Shown here piece by piece: positions 26,108 to 34,220 of a stretch of 64,000 nucleotides of DNA. The stretch spans positions 19,791-83,790 of the forward strand of contig JAFUVY010000015.1 of the NCBI GenBank assembly GCA_017477335.1, in the 5' to 3' direction. The DNA comes from Bacteroidales bacterium. GTDB lineage: Bacteria > Bacteroidota > Bacteroidia > Bacteroidales > UBA932. Position 1 is the stretch's first letter; each line of letters starts with the position of its first letter. Below the pieces are notes generated by a model. It was not told the origin of the DNA. It saw only the letters and a program-made list of their open reading frames with translations, and searched no databases. The translations under genes were made by a program, and so were the position numbers.

Positions 26108-28636
26108 ATGACAAAAGTACTAAAATACTTCCTGCCGGTTGCGGCGGCACTCTTTTTTTCAATAATTGTGCCAGCAGCCGTCCTTCCAACACTTCCCGAC
26201 GAAGCCAGGTTCCAACGCGGCACCCTGGGCTCCGGCGTATCCTATTATATGGTTCCCAATACATCGGCCAGGGGTTATGCCGATATCGCAATAGTCCGGA
26301 GGGACGAAGCCCCCACCCCCGAAACGCTCTCTTCCCTTGATCCCGGATTCTTTTCCAGGATGGGCATCGAGCCCGGCAGGGAAGGATACGTCAGGGATAC
26401 CGACGGCTCCACCGTAATCAGGTACAGGAACCTTGCATTCTATGACCGGCAGGTACTGGATTCCACGCTGCTGTTCACCTTTTCCCAGATTGCCCTTTCC
26501 CGTGCGGAGCAGGCCATCATAGTGAGCGGAGACATAGACCCGGTGGAACTCAAGAAAAAGATGGATATCTTCTCAATGCTGGTACCCAGGATAATGGTAA
26601 CGCAGGCCAGGTCCACGGACTATGTATGGGAACCTTCCCCCGCCCCTTCCGTGACCGTGAACCCGCCCCTGACGGGATTGCTTCCGCAGGTGAGGGTGAG
26701 CTATGCATCGGCCCGGACACCGCAGAGGCTCATGAATACGGCCCAGCTGCTGGTAACCGGCATCATGGGACAGGAACTTAAGGTGATTGCGCTACACCGC
26801 CTGGAGAGGAATCTCCGGGACGCCGGGGTGCCGTACTCGGGGGTGGACTTCGTGGTAATCGGCAGTGAATCCACATCCGGGGACGAAAGCTACTCCGTAA
26901 TTGTAAGAACCGGGGAGGAGCACCTGGACGCGGCCATGAAGATTATAGCCTCCACCCTTGGGGAGCTTGACAGCTTCGGGGCCGGGGAGACGGAATTTAT
27001 AGATGCCAAACGCATCCTTACGCCATCCTACAGGATCATGGCTTCACGCAAATCCCCAAGCCGGGAAGAAGACGTGACAAGGTGCATTTCCAACTTCCTG
27101 TATGGAGCCCCGCTTGCTCCAAGCTCGGAAAACGAAAGGCTTTTCGCAAGGAAAATGGTTCCGGACAGCCTCCAGACAAGGCATTTCAATAATTTTGCCG
27201 GAGCAATCGTGGAGCAGCTGTCGAACCTGACGCTCTCCTATCGGACCGGCAACGACTCCCTGGACCGGGACGACGCCCTCTTCCAGTACAATCTGGCATA
27301 TCTGTACGGCTCCGTAGCTCAGAGCGGCAAGGATTACACCTGGCATTACGGGGACACCCTTGGGATGGAACCCATATGCCCAAAAATCAAGATCAAGACT
27401 GAAAAGGCAGACCCCGTGACCGGCGGCAAGATATGGACTTTCACCAACGGCATAAAGGTGGTGTACAAGGAAATCCCCGGCAGCAGGATGTTCGGCTACA
27501 GCTACGTGCTGGGCGGAGGCCTTTCCAAGATTGACAAGTTGAGGCCCGGCGAGGGCGGATACATTGCCGATGTGCTTTCCCTGTACGATGCCGGCGGCCT
27601 TTCGGCTCCGGCCTTCAGGGACGTAGTGAAAGCGGGAGGCCTGCAGATGGAGGCATCGGCCGGAGTTAACAGCACCATGCTATACGGCCGGGGGATGTCA
27701 AACTCTTTCCCCTTCTTCCTTAAAGCCCTTGTTTCCATTGCCGGAGACAAAAGCCTGAACCGCAGGGAATGCGACATTTACCTCAGGAACCGCAGGGAGG
27801 ACAGGATTTCTCCGGAGGACAGCATGAGGCTTCTGATGGCTCCCGAATTTGCCTGCTCCCTCACCCGCAACCCCGAGGTCCTGGACCAGGAGACCATCCG
27901 GAAGGCCGATGAGTTCTTCCGCGAGCACTTCTCCCGCATGAACGACGGCACCCTTATCATTGCCGGAGACCTTCAGGAGTCCGAGGTTAAAAAGGCTCTG
28001 TGCCGATACCTGGGCGCCCTTCAGACCGTGAAGGTGGTACCCCTCCGTCCGTATGTGGAGTACCAGCCCATAGCAGGGACAAAGACTTTTGATGCAAGCG
28101 CCTTCCCTGCCGGCATCAGGGTGCTCATGGACACGGACTACCCCGTCACCGCACTCAGCTACTACACTGCGCAGGTAGCAGAAAAGGCCATAGAGAAGGC
28201 CCTGGTCCGCCATCTTGCTCCTTACGGATTCTCGGTAAGCGTGAAGACCAGGTTCATGATACAGCCTCAGGAAAGGTACTCCGTTTACATTGAATGCCTG
28301 CCCGCAAATCCCGCCGGACTCCCGAGGGAAACCGGAACCCCGGACGCGGCAAGGGCCATATCGGCGGTCAGGGCCGCCATAAAGGAGGCTGCGGGAAGCC
28401 AGCCATCGGCACTGGACCTCAACGCATGGAAGCATATGACCCTGTCCGCCATAAGCGACCAGCTGTCCCAGCCGGAGGGCATAGCAAAGACCCTTACTGC
28501 AAGGTACGCAGGCGGCAAGGACATCACTTCCCGCTATGTGGAAAGCATAGGCGCCATATCGGCAGACAATGTGACGGCATACATAAATGCACTTGCCCGC
28601 GGAGGAAGGATAGAGTTCATAGGCAATGGGAAGTAA
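26108..28636 (+). CDS. Exported M16-peptidase-like protein without the zinc motif
   Basis: The 842-residue protein has a signal peptide (about 1-25) and the outline of an insulinase/M16 protein: an opening LGSGVSYYMVPN strand, a repeated peptidase-like fold (GGKIWTFTNGIKVVYKEIPGSRMFGYSYVLGGGLSKI near 440-475, described here as one stretch) and C-terminal M16 middle-domain features such as GTLIIAGDLQES. The HxxEH zinc-binding motif is not found in either half: the region after the first strand is shortened and continues straight into RRDEAP. It is therefore probably a non-catalytic family member, perhaps a subunit or chaperone for an active M16 protease. It overlaps the next gene by 11 bases. 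Confidence 0.75.
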   Translation: MTKVLKYFLPVAAALFFSIIVPAAVLPTLPDEARFQRGTLGSGVSYYMVPNTSARGYADIAIVRRDEAPTPETLSSLDPGFFSRMGIEPGREGYVRDTDGSTVIRYRNLAFYDRQVLDSTLLFTFSQIALSRAEQAIIVSGDIDPVELKKKMDIFSMLVPRIMVTQARSTDYVWEPSPAPSVTVNPPLTGLLPQVRVSYASARTPQRLMNTAQLLVTGIMGQELKVIALHRLERNLRDAGVPYSGVDFVVIGSESTSGDESYSVIVRTGEEHLDAAMKIIASTLGELDSFGAGETEFIDAKRILTPSYRIMASRKSPSREEDVTRCISNFLYGAPLAPSSENERLFARKMVPDSLQTRHFNNFAGAIVEQLSNLTLSYRTGNDSLDRDDALFQYNLAYLYGSVAQSGKDYTWHYGDTLGMEPICPKIKIKTEKADPVTGGKIWTFTNGIKVVYKEIPGSRMFGYSYVLGGGLSKIDKLRPGEGGYIADVLSLYDAGGLSAPAFRDVVKAGGLQMEASAGVNSTMLYGRGMSNSFPFFLKALVSIAGDKSLNRRECDIYLRNRREDRISPEDSMRLLMAPEFACSLTRNPEVLDQETIRKADEFFREHFSRMNDGTLIIAGDLQESEVKKALCRYLGALQTVKVVPLRPYVEYQPIAGTKTFDASAFPAGIRVLMDTDYPVTALSYYTAQVAEKAIEKALVRHLAPYGFSVSVKTRFMIQPQERYSVYIECLPANPAGLPRETGTPDAARAISAVRAAIKEAAGSQPSALDLNAWKHMTLSAISDQLSQPEGIAKTLTARYAGGKDITSRYVESIGAISADNVTAYINALARGGRIEFIGNGK

Positions 28637-29237
28637 AGATTTTGGAACCATCATAGAGATTGGCGACATCCTTGTGAGCGAGGATGTCGTGACGGAGTTT
28701 TTCGCCTGCGATTATCCCGTGTGCAAGGGCGCGTGCTGCATTATCGGAGACAGCGGAGCCCCGCTGAAGGAGGAGGAACTGGAGCAGATAGAAAGCAATT
28801 ACTCCGCCTTTGAACCAATGATGACAGGCGAGGGAAGGGAAACTGTCCGGAGAACCGGCTTTTTTGAGATAGACAGGGACGGAGACCTTGTTACGCCGGT
28901 GGTGCCGGGGCTGCCCGGACGGGAAGAGTGCGCCTACTGTCACTTTGAGGGGGCTAGTTGCCTCTGCGCCATGGAAATCCAGCACCGGAAGGGCCTGTCC
29001 CGCTTCAAAAAGCCCATCTCATGCAGTCTGTATCCCATCCGGGTGGTGGATCTGGGAGGGGGCCGCATCGGCCTTAATCTTCACAAGTGGGATATATGCA
29101 GGGACGCTTTTGCCAAGGGTGCAAAAGAAAAGGTCCGCGTGTATGAATTTTTACGCGAACCTTTAATTGAAGCCTTTGGGGAAGAATTCTACTCCGCACT
29201 GTCTACAGCGGCAATGATGTTGATTGCCTCTGAGTAA
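28626..29237 (+). CDS. DUF3109 family protein
   Basis: The 203-residue protein matches the Bacteroidota family DUF3109: ACDYPVCKGACCIIGDSGAPL near the N-terminus, ECAYCHFEGASCLCAMEIQH in the middle and ISCSLYPIRV with WDICRDAF towards the end. The regular Cys spacing (VCKGACC, CAYC, CLC, SC, IC) suggests metal or iron-sulfur binding similar to YkgJ-type proteins. Function unknown. It is translationally coupled to the M16-like gene by an overlap, and its 3' end overlaps the convergent DUF2007 gene by 49 bases. Confidence 0.88.
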   Translation: MGSKDFGTIIEIGDILVSEDVVTEFFACDYPVCKGACCIIGDSGAPLKEEELEQIESNYSAFEPMMTGEGRETVRRTGFFEIDRDGDLVTPVVPGLPGREECAYCHFEGASCLCAMEIQHRKGLSRFKKPISCSLYPIRVVDLGGGRIGLNLHKWDICRDAFAKGAKEKVRVYEFLREPLIEAFGEEFYSALSTAAMMLIASE

Positions 29238-29413
29238 TCTTCTTCATTCACCTTTACCTGGATGCTGGAAGCATAGCCAAGCGAAGGGTAGGAGGAGTCG
29301 GCGCCAAAGACGCCCGCAGGGATGCCGTGGTCTCCGAGCAGAGCGGCACAGATGTCGGCCTGGACCTTGTCATTGAAGGTGGCGACAGTCTTGAATCCTT
29401 GTGAATCAGTCAT
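29189..29413 (-). CDS. DUF2007 family small protein
   Basis: This 74-residue soluble protein (FKTVATFNDKVQADICAALL, then IQVKVNEEDYSEAINII) fits the DUF2007 'putative signal-transducing' family, which has a ferredoxin-like fold. Function unknown. It is the last gene of a minus-strand operon, overlapping the membrane protein gene upstream by eight bases and the end of the convergent DUF3109 gene by 49 bases. Confidence 0.8.
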   Translation of the reverse strand: MTDSQGFKTVATFNDKVQADICAALLGDHGIPAGVFGADSSYPSLGYASSIQVKVNEEDYSEAINIIAAVDSAE

Positions 29414-29870
29414 GTTCTGAAGTGTTACGTTCTATGGTCATTATTACCCTTGAAAGGTCACGGACGAGGCCTTCCACACGGAAGCCCCCAAGGACCTGAG
29501 TAATCGTAATTGTGTCCTCCCACATGCGTGCAGCCCTGTTTACGGGAGAGGCAAGGCGGTATTTATACACCCCGTCTTCACTGCTTACGGGGACGTAACC
29601 GCGGGTATTCATGGCCTTTTCTATCCCGGGAAGGTAGCCTGCCGGATCACCTTTGGCATAGACCATCCTTTCCGCGTAGCCAAAGAAGGGATACACGGCG
29701 GCCATCACAAGGAAAAGGCCGGCTATCCACAGGATGGAAGTCCAGCCGCTGCGGAATGCCACATTCACATCCGTCTGTACGTAACCAAGGGCCATGAGGG
29801 CGCCGATGATAACGACGAACATTATCACCAGCTGGCAAAAATATTTTACTGAGCGTCGCAGGTGGGTCAT
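29406..29870 (-). CDS. Small membrane protein of unknown function
   Basis: The 154-residue protein has two membrane helices (about 10-32 and 43-65), then a soluble alpha-beta domain (about 75-150) with the features AMNTRGYVPVSSEDGVYKYR and EDTITITQVLGGFRVEGL. I do not recognise a family; the pattern fits Bacteroidales proteins encoded next to hemW. Its start overlaps the hemW stop by four bases, and it overlaps DUF2007 by eight, so the genes are translated together. Confidence 0.75.
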   Translation of the reverse strand: MTHLRRSVKYFCQLVIMFVVIIGALMALGYVQTDVNVAFRSGWTSILWIAGLFLVMAAVYPFFGYAERMVYAKGDPAGYLPGIEKAMNTRGYVPVSSEDGVYKYRLASPVNRAARMWEDTITITQVLGGFRVEGLVRDLSRVIMTIERNTSEHD

Positions 29871-30943
29871 ATAAGTTCCCTTATTATTTCGTCCGAAACG
29901 AAGAATCGGCTTTCCGGGATGCGGAACCTTCCGCCCTGGCGGACAAGGGCCCCTTCACCGACAAGGCTGTCTATAACGCTTTCGGAGCAGTTTTTAAAAA
30001 GATAAGATGCGTCTATCCCGCGGGCGGTCCTGAGGGAAAGCATTATGTTTTCCACGCGGATGTCCTCCGGGGAGAGTTCCTCTGATGTTGCACGATAGCC
30101 GGAAATGACAGAGGAGTTCCAGCTCCGGCGGTTGCCAAGGTAGGAATGGGCCGACGGGCCAAGCCCCACGTAGGGTATCCGCTGCCAATAACCGGAGTTG
30201 TGGACGGATTCAAAGCCAGGAAGGGCGAAATTGGAAATCTCGTAATGGGAATATCCGGCCTCGTCCGCCTTGGAACAGAGGGTGTAATACTGTTTCCAGC
30301 ACTTCTCGTCCTCCATGGGGGCGTATTTGCCGCTCTGGATCATATCGGCAAGAGGGGTGTCGTCCTCTATGGAAAGCTGGTAGCAGGAGATGTGCTCCGG
30401 CTTCAGGGCCAGGGCTTTGTCCACGGTTTCTTCCCATACGGAGTCCTCCAGATTGGACATGCCGAACATGAGGTCCAGGCTCACGTTGGCAAAGCCCGCC
30501 TCCCGGACCATACGGAAGGCTTCCTCCGCCCTGGCGGCGTTGTGGCGGCGGTTCATCCAGCGGAGCATATCGTCATTGAACGACTGCACGCCTATGCTTA
30601 TCCTGTCCACTCCAAGAAGCTTAAGGGATTCCAGATAGGAAGGGCCCAGGACAACGATGTCCTCCGGATTCACTTCCATAGTGAATTCCGCATAGGGTCC
30701 GCCGTGCCCCACAGATTCCAGGGCAAGGAGTATTTCCGTAAGCTGTTTTACGGGAAGTTTGGAGGGGGTGCCCCCGCCGAAATACAAAGTGCGGAGGGAG
30801 TCGTCAAACTCCTCCGCACGGTCATGGATTTCTTTACATACAGCCTTTGCATAGGCTTCCGCCTTGCCGGCACCGCACAGTTCCGAATAAAATCCGCAGT
30901 AGGTGCAGAAGGTCTCGCAAAACGGAACATGTACGTAAATCAT
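29867..30943 (-). CDS. hemW: Haem chaperone / radical-SAM protein HemW
   Basis: The 358-residue protein starts MIYVHVPFCETFCTYCGFYS, with the radical-SAM CxxxCxxC motif, and has the FGGGTPS glycine motif, the ISIGVQSF strand and the HNSGYWQ motif that separates HemW from the true coproporphyrinogen oxidase HemN. HemW binds haem and is thought to insert it into membrane proteins. The C-terminal HemW domain (LRTARGIDASYLF) is present and length is normal. It lies 2 bases after the stop of the coiled-coil membrane gene and overlaps the next gene. Confidence 0.95.
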   Translation of the reverse strand: MIYVHVPFCETFCTYCGFYSELCGAGKAEAYAKAVCKEIHDRAEEFDDSLRTLYFGGGTPSKLPVKQLTEILLALESVGHGGPYAEFTMEVNPEDIVVLGPSYLESLKLLGVDRISIGVQSFNDDMLRWMNRRHNAARAEEAFRMVREAGFANVSLDLMFGMSNLEDSVWEETVDKALALKPEHISCYQLSIEDDTPLADMIQSGKYAPMEDEKCWKQYYTLCSKADEAGYSHYEISNFALPGFESVHNSGYWQRIPYVGLGPSAHSYLGNRRSWNSSVISGYRATSEELSPEDIRVENIMLSLRTARGIDASYLFKNCSESVIDSLVGEGALVRQGGRFRIPESRFFVSDEIIRELI

Positions 30944-30945
30944 AA

Positions 30946-31857
30946 TTATCGGAGCATGCAGTCGGCCTTGCCAAGGATGGCCTTATCCGTATATACCTCA
31001 ACGCTGTAAATACCCTTGACGTATTCTCCGGTGTCCTTCACGTAGATGGTGAGGTCTATCTCCGAGCCTTCGTAGTCCACGGTGCGGGAGGCACTGGCCT
31101 GGAGGGTTTCACCGTCCACGGTAAAATCTGCGGATTCGTTGTTGATCAGGAGGATTCCCTCCGGGTCCTTCACCCTTACATACACGGTCACGGGGCCGCG
31201 GTCGGCAATGGCGTTCTCAACAAGGGTGAGGTTTGTAACCATGTAACGGGCACGGCTGTGACGGTCCGTAACCTTGTCCGAGGAGGAGTAGGCCGTAAGG
31301 GAGATGTTTCTTGCACGGAGAATCTTGCCGGCACTCACCTGGGAGGAGAGGTCTTCCACCTGCTGGGAGAGCTGCTCGTTGGCGCGGCGGCTTTCTTCCG
31401 CTTCCGCACGGGCGGCACGGGCGTCGGCCGTAAGGCGCTTGTTGAGGGTGTTCAGGGAATCAATCTGGACTATGTAGCTCTTCATGATGGTCCTGAGGGT
31501 GCCAAGTTCCTTTTCATACTGGCGGATCTTGGCCCTGTTGGTAGCCTGGGTCTTGTTGAGCTTTTCTATCAGGAGGGCGACCTGCTCACGGGAGGTGTCC
31601 AGCTGATGGTTAATATTCTCATAGTCCGAGCTGAGGGAGTTGAAGTCTGACTGGAGTTCCGACATCTGGGCTGCCAGTTCCGCCTTTTCTCCTTCCAGCT
31701 GCTTTACAAGGCCGTTCCTCTGGTAAAGCATGTAACCAAGCACTGCACCAAGGGCAACGGCAATGCAGATAAGTATATACAGGGTTGTACGGAGACCTCC
31801 GTTCTGCTGTTTTTCACGCTCCTGGCGTGCAATTCTCTCGAGTGGATCTTCTGCCAT
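30946..31857 (-). CDS. Coiled-coil membrane protein
   Basis: The 303-residue protein has one membrane helix (about 24-45), a long coiled coil (about 50-175, rich in Leu, Glu, Gln and Ala heptads) and a C-terminal beta domain (about 185-303) that resembles Ig-like domains with charged strands. I place the start at MAEDPLERIARQ (31857); the frame is open further upstream but that stretch covers the divergent promoter. Related proteins are widespread and unnamed in Bacteroidales; the exported domain suggests an envelope role. First gene of the operon leading to hemW. Confidence 0.75.
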   Translation of the reverse strand: MAEDPLERIARQEREKQQNGGLRTTLYILICIAVALGAVLGYMLYQRNGLVKQLEGEKAELAAQMSELQSDFNSLSSDYENINHQLDTSREQVALLIEKLNKTQATNRAKIRQYEKELGTLRTIMKSYIVQIDSLNTLNKRLTADARAARAEAEESRRANEQLSQQVEDLSSQVSAGKILRARNISLTAYSSSDKVTDRHSRARYMVTNLTLVENAIADRGPVTVYVRVKDPEGILLINNESADFTVDGETLQASASRTVDYEGSEIDLTIYVKDTGEYVKGIYSVEVYTDKAILGKADCMLR

Positions 31858-31901
31858 GATTGTTTTTTTATCTATATCTGTGCAAATATAACGATTATTT
31901 T

Positions 31902-31909
31902 TAACTTTG
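31902..31909 (+). promoter_or_regulatory. -7 box for the M24 peptidase gene
   Basis: TAACTTTG matches TAnnTTTG and lies 19 bases before the ATG at 31928. No good -33 box is seen. Confidence 0.4.
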
Positions 31910-31927
31910 GGCAAATATCCAAGGCTT

Positions 31928-33742
31928 ATGAGTATTTATTCCGAAAGAGTGGAAGCCGTGAGGTCCCTTATGAGGGAAAACGGCTGGGACATAGTGATAA
32001 TCGGGGGCGGAGACCCCCACTTCAGCGAATATCCCGCAGCTCGCTGGCATCAGGTAAAATACATATCCGGCTTCACGGGCGAGGCCGGAGACCTTGTAAT
32101 AACCCACACTCACGCCGGACTGTGGACAGACACCCGTTACTTTATCCAGGCCCTGCGGCAACTGGAAGGCAGCGGAATAGTCCTTCACAAGACCCGCGTT
32201 CCGGATCAGGTACTTATCCCGGAGTGGATTGCCTCCCTGCAGATGGACGAACCGGTGATAGCCGTGGACGGCCTGTGCACCAGCGTGGAGGCTGCAAGGG
32301 AGCTGCAGGGGGCGGTGCCATCGGCAATAATTACCGCAGTGCCGGATTTGCTGGGGCCGATATGGCCGGACCGTCCGTCCATTCCCTCCACGCCCATCAT
32401 CACCCTTGGGGAGGAGCTCACCGGGGAAAGCCGGGACGAGCGGCTGCGCTTTGTCCGCAAATGGCTCATGCTGCAAGGGGCCGATGCCATTTTCATCAGC
32501 GTCCTGGACCAGATTGCCTGGCTGCTGAACGTGAGGGGAAACGACGTGCAGTACAATCCCGTGGTGATTTCCCACCTGCTTGTAACCATGGACGATGCGC
32601 AGTGGTTTGTCCGCAAAGACGCCTACTCGGACCCCGATTCCGAGACGCAGGCTTCCTTTGAAGAGCTGGAGGCCGACGGCATTACCATCCGGGACTACGA
32701 CCAGGCCGCCTTCGCCCTCTCTTCCCTGCGGCTGGATGGAGTGGACAAAATATGCATAGACCCGGCCAATCTGAACCTCTGCCTGAGAGAAGCCCTGGAA
32801 GACGGGGACCTTCTTCCGGAAATAGTGGAGGACGCAGGGCCGGTACCCGCAAAAAAGGCCGTGAAGAATCCCGCCGAATGCGACGGCATGAGGGAAGCCC
32901 ACCTGGAGGACGGCCTTGCCATGGAAAAATTCCTCTACTGGGTGGAGCAGAACGCCGGAAGGGTGAACGAATGGGAGGCGGCCTGCAAACTGGGCGAGTT
33001 CCGGGCCGAAATCCCGGGATACCGGGGAGACAGCTTTGAGACCATATCGGCCTGGGGACAGGGAGCCGCCCTGCCGCATTACCTTACGCCCCCTACCGGA
33101 GGGTCCATGCTGGAGCGGAGGGGGCTGTACCTGGTGGACTCCGGAGGGCAGTACCTGTTTGGCACCACGGATATCACCCGGACCGTCCCGCTGGGGCCTT
33201 GCACGGAGCTGGAAATAACAGACTATACCATTGACCTTAAGGGACATATAGACCTTGCCATGGCCATATTCCCCGCCGGGACTGCCGGATGTCAGATAGA
33301 CGCACTTGCAAGGGGACCGCTATGGCAACGGAAACGGAATTTCGGGCACGGGACGGGACACGGCGTGGGCTTTTTCCTTTGCGTCCACGAAGGCCCCCAG
33401 GATATAAGGCAGAACTTTAATTCCCAACCCCTGCTGCCCGGGATGATATGCTCCATAGAACCCGGAATATACCGCGAGGGAATGCACGGGGTGCGGCACG
33501 AAAACCTTTACCTCGTAAGGGAAGACGGAGAAAACGAATTTGGCCGATGGCTGTGCTTCGAGACACTTACCCTCTGCCATATAGACACTTCCTGCCTTAA
33601 TGCGGAACTCCTCACGGATGAGGAACTGGACTGGCTCAACGCCTACAACCGCAGAGTGTACGACACCCTGCAGGAGAGACTTCCGCAGCAGGTGAGAGAG
33701 TGGCTGCGGGAAAAGACAAGGCCGGTTCAGCGGCCGGAATAA
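31928..33742 (+). CDS. Xaa-Pro aminopeptidase (M24B family)
   Basis: The 604-residue protein has two creatinase-N-like domains (about 1-310) and a C-terminal metallopeptidase domain. Metal ligands are all visible: the two Asp in VDSGGQYLFGTTDITRTV, the His in GHGTGHGVGF, and two Glu in SIEPGIY and FETLTL. It removes an N-terminal residue preceding proline. The length fits the three-domain aminopeptidase P of eukaryotic type found in Bacteroidota. The ATG at 31928 is used; the TTG 21 bases upstream lies in the promoter. The 3' end overlaps the convergent Lrp gene by 16 bases. Confidence 0.94.
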   Translation: MSIYSERVEAVRSLMRENGWDIVIIGGGDPHFSEYPAARWHQVKYISGFTGEAGDLVITHTHAGLWTDTRYFIQALRQLEGSGIVLHKTRVPDQVLIPEWIASLQMDEPVIAVDGLCTSVEAARELQGAVPSAIITAVPDLLGPIWPDRPSIPSTPIITLGEELTGESRDERLRFVRKWLMLQGADAIFISVLDQIAWLLNVRGNDVQYNPVVISHLLVTMDDAQWFVRKDAYSDPDSETQASFEELEADGITIRDYDQAAFALSSLRLDGVDKICIDPANLNLCLREALEDGDLLPEIVEDAGPVPAKKAVKNPAECDGMREAHLEDGLAMEKFLYWVEQNAGRVNEWEAACKLGEFRAEIPGYRGDSFETISAWGQGAALPHYLTPPTGGSMLERRGLYLVDSGGQYLFGTTDITRTVPLGPCTELEITDYTIDLKGHIDLAMAIFPAGTAGCQIDALARGPLWQRKRNFGHGTGHGVGFFLCVHEGPQDIRQNFNSQPLLPGMICSIEPGIYREGMHGVRHENLYLVREDGENEFGRWLCFETLTLCHIDTSCLNAELLTDEELDWLNAYNRRVYDTLQERLPQQVREWLREKTRPVQRPE

Positions 33743-34218
33743 CTGGTTTTCTTGAAATCCTTCACCCAGACCTGGCGTTCGATGGGAGCGTCAAGGGTTA
33801 TCATGGTGTCCGTGGACTGGATGGAAGGGATTTTCTGGATAGTGTTCAGAAGCACCTCCATAAGGTGGTCGTTGTCTATGCAGAACAGCTTCACCAGGAG
33901 GGCATACTTTCCGGTAACAAAATGGCATTCTACCACTTCCGGAATTTTCTTAAGCTGGGCGATAACCTCCGGATACTTGGTGGACTCCGTAAGGGCAATG
34001 TTCACAAAAGCACAGACGTTAAGGCCGATAGCCTGGGGTTTCACCAAAAGGCGGGAGCCCAGTATGACTCCGTTCTTTTCCATGCGCCTCACCCTCTGGT
34101 GAATTGCAGCTCCGGATACGCCGCATTCCCTGGCTATTTCCAGAAACGGGATACGGGCGTTTTTTACAAGAAGGGAAAGGATTTTCTTGTCGATGTCATC
34201 CAATTGAAAGGTTTCCAT
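33727..34218 (-). CDS. Lrp/AsnC-family transcriptional regulator
   Basis: The 163-residue protein has an N-terminal winged helix-turn-helix (DIDKKILSLLVKNARIPFLE, then GVSGAAIHQRVRRMEKNGVI) and a C-terminal RAM/AsnC ligand-binding domain (VCAFVNIALTE, YHFVTGKYALLVK-like segment). Members sense amino acids and form octamers. The trigger and targets are unknown. It begins 2 bases after the topA stop codon, so the regulator is expressed with topoisomerase I. Confidence 0.92.
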   Translation of the reverse strand: METFQLDDIDKKILSLLVKNARIPFLEIARECGVSGAAIHQRVRRMEKNGVILGSRLLVKPQAIGLNVCAFVNIALTESTKYPEVIAQLKKIPEVVECHFVTGKYALLVKLFCIDNDHLMEVLLNTIQKIPSIQSTDTMITLDAPIERQVWVKDFKKTSYSGR

Positions 34219-34220
34219 AG

